From: CAYSSJ01 sp964433675
GTDB lineage: Bacteria; Cloacimonadota; Cloacimonadia; Cloacimonadales; TCS61
Reading direction: 5' to 3'
Assembly: GCA_964433675.1 (NCBI GenBank)
Contig: CAYSSJ010000028.1
Coordinates: 1 to 14,757, forward strand
Length of the DNA: 14,757 nucleotides
Shown: positions 1-7,700 of the stretch, piece after piece
Layout of the letters: each line of letters starts with the position of its first letter
Position numbering within the stretch: position 1 is the first letter of the stretch
Notes under the pieces: generated by a model
What the model saw: the letters and a program-made list of their open reading frames with translations, nothing else
The model's database searches: none
Told to the model about the DNA's origin: nothing
Made by a program: the position numbers and the translations under genes

Positions 1-36
1 CAGATCTCTAAACCCTAAACTTCAGCTTGCTTCTCT

Positions 37-82
37 TCCACAACTCAACGATTGATCGACTCAACAACTCAACGATTCAACC
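37..82 (-). repeat. Octanucleotide tandem array, copy A
   Basis: On the minus strand this block divides into five consecutive 8-nt units plus a partial one. The units are variants of ATCGTTGA, for example ATCGTTGA at 76-69 and 52-45, GTTGTTGA at 68-61 and GTTGTGGA at 44-37. The matching block in copy B has the same number of units, but three of the five differ. This makes it the most divergent part of the composite repeat. The 8-nt period is distinct from the 7-nt period of the neighbouring array. Confidence 0.65.
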
Positions 83-115
83 AATAAACATCATCTTGTT
101 TCTCTTACACCAAGA

Positions 116-163
116 CACACTTCGATACGCTCCGGCTTACGCCGAAGCTACTCAGTGTGACAA
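116..163 (-). repeat. REP-like palindromic core, copy A
   Basis: These 48 bases are the exact reverse complement of 14294-14341 in copy B. The hairpin arms are 129-136 and 141-148 around a 4-nt loop (137-140). On the minus strand a GTAG tetranucleotide (151-148) sits at the foot of the stem, and an outer stem pairs AGTGTG (154-159) with CACACT (116-121). A GTAG foot followed by a short imperfect hairpin is the signature of REP elements moved by RAYT (Y1, TnpA_REP) transposases. No such transposase is in the window, so the family assignment is inferred from form only. Confidence 0.6.
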
Positions 164-264
164 AAATCAGATCTCTAAACCCTAAACTGCATATTGCATT
201 ATTCATTACTCATTATACATTGTTCATTGTCTCACCTTCCCAACGCAGATAAGGAATTTCTATT

Positions 265-292
265 TTGTCAATACTTTAAAATTCTTTACAAT
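265..292 (+). promoter_or_regulatory. Putative sigma-70-type promoter for the queD operon
   Basis: TTGTCA (265-270) and TACAAT (287-292) are separated by 16 bases, each one base from the consensus hexamers. Transcription would start near 299 and give a leader of about 44 bases before the queD start. The site lies in the only unique, AT-rich stretch between repeat copy A and queD. It was found by eye. Confidence 0.4.
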
Positions 293-342
293 ATTTCGCT
301 GTTGAATTTTTTGAATAAAAAGTTGAGTTCAGGAGGGTTTGA

Positions 343-711
343 ATGTATGTATTGAATGTCTCATCCCATTTTTCGGCAGCGCATCTGCTCAAGGGCTACC
401 AAGGGGATTGCAAAAAAATGCACGGTCATACTTGGAAAGTCCGAGTTGCCCTGCAATGTGAAAAAACAGACGAAATCGGTCTTTCGATAGATTTTAGCAT
501 TATCAAACAGAAGATCAAGCAGTTAGTAGATCGGTTTGACCACACTTGTCTGAATGAACTCGAATGGTTCAAAGAGAAAAATCCGACTTCGGAGAATATT
601 GCCAAAGTCTTCTATACGGAGCTAAAAAAGATATTCGAGAACGAATCTGTGAAGCTGAAAGAAGTGGAAGTGTGGGAATCCGAGCGGGCATCGGTAGCAT
701 ATTATGAATGA
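343..711 (+). CDS. queD: 6-carboxy-5,6,7,8-tetrahydropterin synthase (QueD)
   Basis: This cytoplasmic zinc enzyme of the PTPS/QueD family converts 7,8-dihydroneopterin triphosphate to 6-carboxytetrahydropterin, an early step in making queuosine and other 7-deazapurines. At 122 residues it has the usual bacterial QueD length. Visible residues are zinc ligands His14 (SAAHL) and His27/His29 (MHGHTW), catalytic Cys23 in the CxxxHGH arrangement typical of QueD, the Asp66-His67 pair (FDHTCLNE), and Glu112 in VWESERAS near the C-terminus, which anchors the pterin. The start has a strong AGGAGG at 331-336. Its stop overlaps the engB start. No queC, queE or queF lies in the window, so the rest of the pathway must be elsewhere. 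It opens the six-gene run. Confidence 0.93.
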   Translation: MYVLNVSSHFSAAHLLKGYQGDCKKMHGHTWKVRVALQCEKTDEIGLSIDFSIIKQKIKQLVDRFDHTCLNELEWFKEKNPTSENIAKVFYTELKKIFENESVKLKEVEVWESERASVAYYE

Positions 712-1324
712 TGGCTTTAGGATAGTAGAATCTCAGTTTGTAAAAAGTGCGGTACAACCTAGCGATTATCCGCAACAAGCTCTGGCAGAGATAGCGTTCG
801 TCGGCAAATCGAATGTGGGCAAATCATCTCTGATAAATACCATCCTGGCTCGCAAAGCGATAGCAAAAACCAGCTCCACTCCCGGTAAAACGCAGCTGAT
901 AAACTTCTTCAATATTCGTTATAAATTGGATGAATCCCAGCAGGGATATTTCTCGATAGTCGATCTACCCGGCTACGGTTATGCCAAAGTGAGCAAAAAA
1001 CAGCGGGATAGCTGGAAAGTGATGATAGAGAGTTACTTTGACAAGCGCACTGAGTTACAGGGGGTGATCTTGATATTAGATAGTAGGCATTCGCTGGACA
1101 GTAAAGATCAGATCATGCACCAGATGCTAATAGCAAAGCAGATACCTCATTTGATCGTGGCGACCAAAGCAGATAAGCTAAACCAGAAAAATCTGATGCG
1201 GAATTTGAAGTCTTTGACTATGGATTTGAACATGCCCACTTCTAAGATCGTTCCCTTCTCAGCACCGAATAAAACAGGTGTAAAAGAGGTGATTATGTGG
1301 ATACAAAGACAGGTTTTTTATTGA
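704..1324 (+). CDS. engB: Ribosome-biogenesis GTP-binding protein EngB/YsxC/YihA
   Basis: This is a single-domain TRAFAC-class GTPase that acts in assembly of the large ribosomal subunit. Residues 12-30 carry the family N-terminal pattern (FVKSAV...DYP...EIAFVG). The P-loop is GKSNVGKS (34-41), followed by STPGKTQ (58-64), G3 DLPGYGYAK (87-95), G4 TKAD (153-156) and a G5 FSAPNK segment near residue 185. The length of 206 residues is normal. The ATG at 704 overlaps the last 8 bases of queD. I see no good Shine-Dalgarno sequence, so translation probably depends on ribosomes finishing queD. A gap of 47 bases separates it from dxs. Confidence 0.95.
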   Translation: MNDGFRIVESQFVKSAVQPSDYPQQALAEIAFVGKSNVGKSSLINTILARKAIAKTSSTPGKTQLINFFNIRYKLDESQQGYFSIVDLPGYGYAKVSKKQRDSWKVMIESYFDKRTELQGVILILDSRHSLDSKDQIMHQMLIAKQIPHLIVATKADKLNQKNLMRNLKSLTMDLNMPTSKIVPFSAPNKTGVKEVIMWIQRQVFY

Positions 1325-1371
1325 CATCTGAGTTAAGTTTGGAAAACAGACAATATTAAGAGGTAAATAAT

Positions 1372-3237
1372 ATGTTAGATAAAATTAGTAATCCGCAAGA
1401 AGTCAAAAAACTTTCCTTCGAAGAGTTGGAAGAGCTTGCCAAAGAAGTTCGCCTTCGCATCATAGAAGTCACTGCCAAAAACGGCGGACATGTAGCTCCG
1501 AGTTTGGGAGCGACCGATATTGCCATAGCACTTCTAAAAGTTTTCGATCCGCTTCAGGACAGAATCGTGTGGGATGTGGGACATCAATCTTATGCTTATA
1601 AGATATTGACGGAACGAAACGACAGATTTCACACCTTACGCCAATATGGTGGTATTAGCGGGTTCAACAATATATTCGAGAGCAAATACGATGCTTTTTC
1701 GGTGGGTCATGCCAGCACTTCGATCTCGGCAGCTTTGGGTATAACAGTGGCGCGAGAAAAAAAGCAACTCAAAGGCAGAGCGATAGCAATCATCGGAGAT
1801 GGAGCTTTGACCGGCGGTATGTCTTTCGAAGCTTTGAACCATGCCGGTGAACTGCAAAAAGATATGATCGTCATCCTGAATGATAACAACATGTCTATTT
1901 CCAAAAGTGTAGGAGGCTTACAAGCTTATCTCGCTAACATATTGGTGAGCAGATCTTACAATGCAATCAAGCAGAAGATCTGGGATGTGTTGGATCGTTT
2001 CCCGGCTCGCATTAGAAGGAGACTGATCGTCAGTGCGCAAAAGGTTGAAGAGAATATCATCAATACTTTCGTGCCGAATATTATCTTCGAAGATCTCGGC
2101 TTCAAATATGTCGGTCCGGTGGATGGGCACGATATTCCCAAAATGGTCAATATACTGGATAAAGCCGATAAAAATATGGTCGGACCCGTTCTCATCCATG
2201 TGGTTACGCAAAAGGGAAGAGGATACGATCATGCCGAAAAAGATGCCTGTGCCTTCCATGGTCCGGGACCTTATGAGATAAATACCGGAAAATGTACTAA
2301 GAAGAATAGCCTTACCTACTCCAAGATCTGCGGTGATACTTTGTGTCAGATTGCTGCAGAAGATAAAAACATGGTAGCTATCACGGCTGCGATGGCGGAT
2401 GGTACCGGTTTGATCGAATTTGCCCAAAAGTATCCCGACCAATTCTATGATGTCGGCATAGCCGAGCAGCATGCCGTTACCTTTGCGGGAGGATTGGCTA
2501 CTCAAGGCATCAAGCCTTTTGTAGTGATCTACTCCACCTTTCTACAGCGATCTATAGATCAACTCATCCATGATCTGGCATTACAGAAACTCCCGGTTGT
2601 CTTGTGCCTGGACAGAGCCGGATTAGTCGGCGAGGATGGCGCCACCCATCATGGCGCTTTTGACATCTCCTATCTGAGTATGATCCCGGGAATGGTTGTT
2701 TTGGCACCTTCCAATGCGCAAGAATTCATGCAAATGCTGAAATTTGCTCATACCTACAACCAAGGACCGGTAGCTATCCGCTATCCACGCGGAGCAGCGC
2801 TATTTTGCAACAAAGAGATCGCACCGCTCGAGCTCGGAAAAGCAGTGGTAGAAAAAACGGGTGAGAATCTGGCTCTGATAGGTATAGGTGATGCTTTCAA
2901 CGATGCTAGCGCCATATACGAGATGATAAAAACTGATTTTCCCAAACTAAACCCATACCTCATCGATGCGCGCTTTGCCAAACCGCTGGATACGGATTTG
3001 CTCGATAAGATCAAAGCGAAGGTAGATACGATAGTCACTTTCGAGAGTAACAGCCTTATCGGAGGTTTCGGCTCGCGAGTAAAAGACTACTTTAGTGCTG
3101 TAGAGCTCAAAGTACATTCTTTCGGACTACCGGATAAGTTTGTGCCCCACGGTTCTACCGAAACTTTACGCGATGAATATGAGCTTACTCCCGAGAAGAT
3201 CTATCCGAAGATAAAACAAATTTTAACAAAAAAATGA
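1372..3237 (+). CDS. dxs: 1-deoxy-D-xylulose-5-phosphate synthase
   Basis: DXS condenses pyruvate and glyceraldehyde 3-phosphate, using thiamine diphosphate, in the first step of the MEP isoprenoid pathway; the product also feeds thiamine and pyridoxal synthesis. At 621 residues it is full length. Visible landmarks are His40, WDVGHQ (67-72), the ThDP/Mg motif GDGALTGG (142-149) through LNDNNMS (169-175), GPVDGHD (248-254), His296, the activating Glu365 in AEQHAVTFAGG, DRAGLVGEDGATHHGAFD (414-431) and RYPRG (470-474). The residues aligned to catalytic positions of E. coli DXS all appear present. An AAGAGG at 1358-1363 supports the ATG. Its TGA overlaps the mnmE start as ATGA. Confidence 0.96.
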   Translation: MLDKISNPQEVKKLSFEELEELAKEVRLRIIEVTAKNGGHVAPSLGATDIAIALLKVFDPLQDRIVWDVGHQSYAYKILTERNDRFHTLRQYGGISGFNNIFESKYDAFSVGHASTSISAALGITVAREKKQLKGRAIAIIGDGALTGGMSFEALNHAGELQKDMIVILNDNNMSISKSVGGLQAYLANILVSRSYNAIKQKIWDVLDRFPARIRRRLIVSAQKVEENIINTFVPNIIFEDLGFKYVGPVDGHDIPKMVNILDKADKNMVGPVLIHVVTQKGRGYDHAEKDACAFHGPGPYEINTGKCTKKNSLTYSKICGDTLCQIAAEDKNMVAITAAMADGTGLIEFAQKYPDQFYDVGIAEQHAVTFAGGLATQGIKPFVVIYSTFLQRSIDQLIHDLALQKLPVVLCLDRAGLVGEDGATHHGAFDISYLSMIPGMVVLAPSNAQEFMQMLKFAHTYNQGPVAIRYPRGAALFCNKEIAPLELGKAVVEKTGENLALIGIGDAFNDASAIYEMIKTDFPKLNPYLIDARFAKPLDTDLLDKIKAKVDTIVTFESNSLIGGFGSRVKDYFSAVELKVHSFGLPDKFVPHGSTETLRDEYELTPEKIYPKIKQILTKK

Positions 3238-4583
3238 AATACTCCAGCGATACTATAGCTGCTATTTCCACTCCACCGGGTGTGGGAGCGCTATCGGTAA
3301 TCAGAGTTAGCGGCAAAGAGGCTATCTCTGTCGTGCAAAAGTATTTTTCCAAAAGCTTAGATGGGATCAGTTCGCACACGATTGTGCACGGTTTTATTAA
3401 GGATGCGGGCAGAATCATAGACGAGGTGATACTATCCCTTTTCAAAGCTCCGCATAGTTATACCGGTGAGGATGTGGTGGAGATCAGCTGTCATGGCAAT
3501 CCATTTATTGCCAATCAAATCTTGGAGTTATTGCTCAGAGATATACGCTTAGCCGAGCGAGGTGAATTTACCCAACGTGCTTTTTTGCATAACAAGCTCG
3601 ATCTGACCCAAGCAGAAGCAGTAGCAGATCTGATAAATGCCAAAACCAAAGCATCTCAACAAGCTGCTCTGCAGCAGATGAAAGGCGCTCTGCATCATAG
3701 GATAGCAACCTTGCTGGAAGAATTGACAGAGTATCGCACTCAGCTTGAAGTAGAGATAGATTTTGCGGAACAAGATGTGCCGGAGATCGACCTCGATACT
3801 CTCAAAGAGAAACTGAAAGTCTTTTATGATAAACTCGAAGATTTGATCCATAGTGGGCAGGAGGGTACTATCCTACGCGAAGGTTTTCGGGTCGGATTGG
3901 TCGGGGCACCGAATGTAGGAAAATCTTCGGTGTTCAATGCATTTCTGAAAACGGAACGAGCTATTGTTACTCCGACTCCCGGAACAACGCGCGATTATCT
4001 GGAAGAGGTGATCTCTCTGAAGGGATATTTGGTGAAACTTTATGATACTGCCGGACTACGGGAGACCGATGACCCTGTGGAAAAGATCGGAGTGCAGCGT
4101 ACTTACGAGATCGTGCGCTCTTGTCATAAAGTGCTATTTATCGCCGATTCACACCAGAGCAGCGAAGAATACGAAGATGTGACGCATTTTATCCCACCGG
4201 AAAATATCATCAAAGTGATAAATAAGACAGATGTGATGGATGAAGCAACAGTCGATAGTTTCCTCAATAATGACTATCTGCCCTGTTCAACACAGACGCA
4301 GACCGGTTTGGACGCGCTCAAAGAGAAACTGCTCGATCTTATCAAAGTTCAGGATACTCAACTGGGAGCCGGAATTCTGACCAATATCAGACAGATAGCC
4401 GCTACCCGCAAAGCGATCTCCGCTATCGAAAATGCTATCAGATCGATAGATGATAAACTGGGGGTGGAATTTACCGCCTTCGATCTGAAAGAAGCAAGCA
4501 CGGCATTGGAAGAAATAATCGGAAAAGTTTCATCCGATGATATTCTAAACAGAATTTTCGATAATTTTTGTATCGGTAAATAG
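3234..4583 (+). CDS. mnmE: tRNA modification GTPase MnmE (TrmE)
   Basis: MnmE works with MnmG to install the (carboxymethyl)aminomethyl group on wobble uridine 34 of certain tRNAs. The folate-binding N-domain (about 1-117) starts with DTIAAISTPPGVGALSVIRV (6-25). The helical domain follows, with an inserted G domain: P-loop GAPNVGKS (224-231), TPGTTRD (248-254), DTAG (271-274) and NKTD (330-333). The protein ends in CIGK (446-449), the conserved C-terminal motif that carries the catalytic Cys. The start overlaps dxs by 4 bases (ATGA). Upstream is only an AT-rich run with no Shine-Dalgarno sequence, so termination-reinitiation is the likely mode of expression. MnmG is not in the window. Confidence 0.96.
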   Translation: MKYSSDTIAAISTPPGVGALSVIRVSGKEAISVVQKYFSKSLDGISSHTIVHGFIKDAGRIIDEVILSLFKAPHSYTGEDVVEISCHGNPFIANQILELLLRDIRLAERGEFTQRAFLHNKLDLTQAEAVADLINAKTKASQQAALQQMKGALHHRIATLLEELTEYRTQLEVEIDFAEQDVPEIDLDTLKEKLKVFYDKLEDLIHSGQEGTILREGFRVGLVGAPNVGKSSVFNAFLKTERAIVTPTPGTTRDYLEEVISLKGYLVKLYDTAGLRETDDPVEKIGVQRTYEIVRSCHKVLFIADSHQSSEEYEDVTHFIPPENIIKVINKTDVMDEATVDSFLNNDYLPCSTQTQTGLDALKEKLLDLIKVQDTQLGAGILTNIRQIAATRKAISAIENAIRSIDDKLGVEFTAFDLKEASTALEEIIGKVSSDDILNRIFDNFCIGK

Positions 4584-4591
4584 GAGGAACT

Positions 4592-6247
4592 ATGTTGATA
4601 AAGAAGAATCCGACCCAAACCGCAGCTTGGCAGAAACTGAGCGAACATTACCTGCAGATCAAAGATAAACATATGCGGCAGATGTTTGCAGCAGATCCGC
4701 AGCGTCATCAGAAGTTTTCTATCGCTTTCCAAGATATATATTTGGATTATTCCAAGAACCGGATAGAGCAGCAGACGATGGAGTATCTAATCCAATTAGC
4801 AGAAGAGATGCGACTATCCGAGGCGATGGAGGCGATGAGAAAGGGTGAGCATATAAACGAAACCGAAGCTAGAGCAGTGCTGCATATCGCACTGCGGAAT
4901 CGCTCGAATACACCGCTATATTCAAATGGCAAAGATGTGATGCCGCTGGTGAACAAAGAACTGGAGCGGATGAAGGAACTGATAGAGAAGATTAGTGCCG
5001 GAAGTTGGCGGGGATATAGTGGTAAAAAGATCACTGATGTGGTCAATATCGGTATCGGCGGCTCCGATCTGGGACCGGCAATGGTTGCTCAAGCTTTGCA
5101 GCATTATCATCAGCCCGGTATCAAAGCGCATTTTGTCTCCAATGTGGATGGGACACATCTGGCACAGACGATAGAAAACCTGAATCCGGAAACCACTCTT
5201 TTTGTGATCGTATCCAAATCTTTCACTACTCAGGAGACGATGACCAATGCATTCAGCGCCCGAAAGTGGCTTTTGCAAAATTCCGGAAGCGAAACTGCGG
5301 TGAAACATCATTTCATAGCGATCTCCACCAATCTGCCCAAAGTAGAAGAGTTTGGCATAGCCGGCGAGAATGTGCTCAAATTTTGGGATTGGGTCGGTGG
5401 CAGATATTCACTGTGGTCAGCAGTCGGATTCGGATGTGCGCTTGCGGTCGGGTACAATAATTTTATCAAATTACTCGAAGGTGCGCATGCGATGGACACG
5501 CATTTTTTTAGCGCTCCATTTGATAGTAATATCCCCGTTATCTTAGCTTTGCTCGGGATCTGGTACAACAACTTCTTCGGCGCAGAGAGCCATGCTGTCT
5601 TACCTTATGATCAATATTTGCAGAGATTGCCGGCATACTTGCAGCAGTTGGATATGGAAAGTAACGGTAAAAGCATAGATAGAAGTGGAAATCGGGTTGA
5701 TTATCAGACCGGTCAGATCATCTGGGGTGAGCCGGGCACAAACGGACAGCATGCCTTTTTCCAGCTTATCCATCAGGGAACGAAACTGATACCTGCAGAT
5801 TTTATCGCTGCCGCACAGAGTTTGAATCCACTTGGTGATCATCATCAGAAATTGATGGCTAATTTCTTTGCCCAAACTCAAGCTCTGATACAGGGAAGAA
5901 CGAGCGAAGAAGCCGAAACTGAGCTTAAAGAGGCAGGATACTCCGCTGAGGAGATCCGGAGGCTGATCGCGCACAAGACTTTTGCGGGTAATAAACCGAC
6001 AAATTCTATCTTGCTGAAAAAAATCACTCCCTACAATTTGAGCTCTCTGATAGCGATGTATGAGCACAAAGTCTTCGTTCAGGGAGTGATCTGGAATATT
6101 TTCAGCTTCGATCAGTGGGGAGTAGAACTGGGTAAAAAACTAGCGAAGCATATCCTACCCGTTCTCGGTAAAGCTGAGAAATCCGAAGCTCACGATTGTT
6201 CCACTAACGCACTGATAAACAAATTTAAGCAGATGAGGAGCGATTAA
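4592..6247 (+). CDS. pgi: Glucose-6-phosphate isomerase
   Basis: This enzyme interconverts glucose 6-phosphate and fructose 6-phosphate in glycolysis and gluconeogenesis. The 551-residue length matches the long (E. coli/eukaryotic) PGI type. Visible motifs are the phosphate loop GIGGSDLGP (154-162), SKSFTTQET (209-217), GGRYSLWSAVG (269-279, with Arg271), the catalytic base Glu356 in ESNGKS, EPGTNGQHAFFQ (380-391, with His387) and VELGKK (511-516, with Lys515). A perfect AGGAGG (4582-4587) supports the ATG; it overlaps the mnmE stop codon, a compact arrangement typical of operon-internal genes. The gap to mnmE is 8 bases and to the next gene 2 bases. Confidence 0.96.
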   Translation: MLIKKNPTQTAAWQKLSEHYLQIKDKHMRQMFAADPQRHQKFSIAFQDIYLDYSKNRIEQQTMEYLIQLAEEMRLSEAMEAMRKGEHINETEARAVLHIALRNRSNTPLYSNGKDVMPLVNKELERMKELIEKISAGSWRGYSGKKITDVVNIGIGGSDLGPAMVAQALQHYHQPGIKAHFVSNVDGTHLAQTIENLNPETTLFVIVSKSFTTQETMTNAFSARKWLLQNSGSETAVKHHFIAISTNLPKVEEFGIAGENVLKFWDWVGGRYSLWSAVGFGCALAVGYNNFIKLLEGAHAMDTHFFSAPFDSNIPVILALLGIWYNNFFGAESHAVLPYDQYLQRLPAYLQQLDMESNGKSIDRSGNRVDYQTGQIIWGEPGTNGQHAFFQLIHQGTKLIPADFIAAAQSLNPLGDHHQKLMANFFAQTQALIQGRTSEEAETELKEAGYSAEEIRRLIAHKTFAGNKPTNSILLKKITPYNLSSLIAMYEHKVFVQGVIWNIFSFDQWGVELGKKLAKHILPVLGKAEKSEAHDCSTNALINKFKQMRSD

Positions 6248-6249
6248 CG

Positions 6250-7344
6250 ATGAAAATTGATCCCAAAGAAGTTAGAAAAGAATTGCATCGTATTCCGGAA
6301 TTAGCGTATCGAGAATTCAAAACCGAGAACTATCTGCTCAAGATATTATCTTCCTATTCTAATCTGAAGTTGCATAGATTTGATTTCCCCGGCATCTTAG
6401 CCGAGTACAGCGTAAATGACGGCGATTATATGCTCTTTCGAGCCGATATGGATGCGCTTCCTATCGAAGAGAAGACCGGCTGTGATTTTAGTTCTCAGCA
6501 TCCCGGTTTTATGCATGCTTGCGGACATGATATGCACATGGCTATCTTGATCGGTTTGATCCAAAAAGTGATGGAAAACGAACCTGAGAGGAATCTGCTC
6601 TTTTTGTTTCAACCGGCAGAAGAGGGTAAAGGTGGAGCGAAGAAAGTCTTGGAGAGCGGTATATTGGAGCAGTTCGAGATCGAAAGTGCCTGGGCTCTGC
6701 ATGTGAACGGAGATCTGCCGGTGGGCAAGATATCCACCTGCCCGGGTATATTCTTTGCCAATACCGAAGAGATAGATGTGGATTTTGTAGGCAAATCGGC
6801 GCATGTAGCCTATCCCGACCGCGGTTGTGACGCTCTGGCTGCCGGCTGTGAGTTCTATTGCCTTCTCAAGCAGGAATTTGAAAAAGAGCATTTCATCAGC
6901 AGCTATATGTGTAAATTCGGTAAGATAACCTCAGGTGTCATTCGTAATGTGATAGCCGATCATTGCAAATTGGAAGGCACTCTGCGTGCTTTTAATTTTG
7001 AAGATAAAGCGATGCTGGAGGGAATTGTAAAACAAACGATGGAACATACCGGCGCTCAATTTGGAGTGAATACCAAACTTGCCTTTATGAACGCCTATGA
7101 TGCCGTATCTAATGATCCGGAACTTTATCGGAAAATATCCGAATTGGTAGGAAGAGATAGATTTGTGGAAGCAGAACCGGTTTTGACCGGTGAAGATTTC
7201 GGGTTTTTTACCAATAAATATAAAGGACTATTATTTTGGCTTGGTACTGGGGTAGATATGTCGCTTCATTCACCGGAATTTCTGCCGGATGAAGAGGCGC
7301 TGGATGTGGGGATAGATATTTTCTATCGTTTAGCTACCTCATAA
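6250..7344 (+). CDS. M20-family N-acetyldiaminopimelate deacetylase
   Basis: This is a metal-dependent amidohydrolase of the M20D group. From memory it resembles Bacillus YkuR, the N-acetyl-DAP deacetylase of the acetylase route to meso-DAP and lysine; shared stretches include the N-terminal LHRIPEL, NLLFLFQPAEEG and VLTGEDFG. The metal site is visible: Cys91, His93 and Asp94 (HACGHDMHM), Glu124 and Glu125 (PAEEG), His151 (ALHVNG) and His340 (SLHSPEF). GKSAHVAYP (181-189) marks the lid domain. At 364 residues it is full length. GAGGAG at 6235-6240 supports the ATG 2 bases after pgi. Related M20D enzymes act on indole-acetyl amino acids or hippurate, so the substrate is likely but not certain. 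The last 6 bases overlap the opposing gene. Confidence 0.85.
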   Translation: MKIDPKEVRKELHRIPELAYREFKTENYLLKILSSYSNLKLHRFDFPGILAEYSVNDGDYMLFRADMDALPIEEKTGCDFSSQHPGFMHACGHDMHMAILIGLIQKVMENEPERNLLFLFQPAEEGKGGAKKVLESGILEQFEIESAWALHVNGDLPVGKISTCPGIFFANTEEIDVDFVGKSAHVAYPDRGCDALAAGCEFYCLLKQEFEKEHFISSYMCKFGKITSGVIRNVIADHCKLEGTLRAFNFEDKAMLEGIVKQTMEHTGAQFGVNTKLAFMNAYDAVSNDPELYRKISELVGRDRFVEAEPVLTGEDFGFFTNKYKGLLFWLGTGVDMSLHSPEFLPDEEALDVGIDIFYRLATS

Positions 7345-7623
7345 AAGGTCATCATCATCTATATCTATGTCATCCAGATCTTCTTCTTCATCTTCGCGCA
7401 TCCAATCGGGACAGAAGGCTATGTTTTCCTCATGATCCCAACCATCTACATGTTCCAATCCGTACTTATCCAAAATCTCCTTCTCCCAAAGAGAATAGCG
7501 TACTTTATCGTCCACCACATCATAAACCAAAACCGGCTGCTTGTACTTGCGCAAATTGAAGCGAAGATCACTGAGTTCAAAAAACTCTTTTATCCTATGC
7601 TTATCAGTTTCAGCTTTCATCAT
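7339..7623 (-). CDS. Small acidic protein of unknown function
   Basis: This 94-residue product has no family I recognise. The start at 7623 (or the adjacent ATG at 7620) is chosen because AAGGAG lies at 7635-7630, 6 or 9 bases upstream; a longer open frame to 7707 has no such site. The first half is basic and mixed (KHRIKEFFELSDLRFNLRKY); the middle has aromatic residues (RYSLWEKEILDKYG, GWDHEENIAFCPDWM). The last 18 residues are nearly all Asp/Glu with Ile/Leu. There is no signal peptide or membrane segment, so it is probably cytoplasmic. It converges on the deacetylase gene with the two stop codons overlapping by 6 bases, and it diverges from the secreted-protein gene. The clear Shine-Dalgarno sequence and coherent composition suggest it is real. 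Confidence 0.7.
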   Translation of the reverse strand: MMKAETDKHRIKEFFELSDLRFNLRKYKQPVLVYDVVDDKVRYSLWEKEILDKYGLEHVDGWDHEENIAFCPDWMREDEEEDLDDIDIDDDDLL

Positions 7624-7700
7624 AATAAACTCCTTATAATAATTATTGACCAATGATCGTTTATAATAACTCTTGTTCATAAAATTGAGTGGTGAATAAT
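7624..7700. promoter_or_regulatory. AT-rich divergent intergenic region
   Basis: These 77 bases must hold the start signals for both the acidic protein (minus) and the secreted protein (plus). The 9-mer TTATAATAA occurs twice in the same orientation, at 7634-7642 and 7661-7669. The second contains a perfect TATAAT (7662-7667). I could not pair it with a convincing -35 box, since TTGACC (7646-7651) is only 10 bases upstream. No exact promoter is claimed. Confidence 0.3.

Larger units (their letters stand above)
6..239 (-). repeat. Composite intergenic repeat, copy A (inverted relative to copy B)
   Basis: This stretch is the reverse complement of 14211-14451. By hand alignment there are about 17 mismatches over 234 bases and one gap of exactly 7 nt. 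Read on the minus strand, its blocks are a heptamer array (about 239-165), a REP-like hairpin (163-116), a spacer, an octamer array (82-37) and a second TTTAGGG-type segment (about 20-6). Most mismatches fall in the octamer block and the spacers; the hairpin is unchanged. It contains no gene. It ends 26 bases before the putative queD promoter. Similar composite repeats are common between genes in some uncultivated bacterial genomes; that parallel is from general knowledge and was not searched. Confidence 0.9.

Noticed and set aside
6..239. Inverted-repeat ends of one large transposon spanning the window
   Set aside because: The enclosed genes are core housekeeping genes, no transposase or integrase is present, and a further copy of the same hairpin lies outside copy B. 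Dispersed intergenic repeats explain it better.
1321..1326. Perfect TTGACA at the end of engB as a dxs promoter
   Set aside because: No acceptable -10 hexamer occurs 15-19 bases downstream.
1918..2505. Long minus-strand open frame (195 codons) inside dxs
   Set aside because: It lies wholly antisense to conserved dxs coding sequence, including cofactor motifs, with no ribosome binding site. It is a shadow of the real gene.
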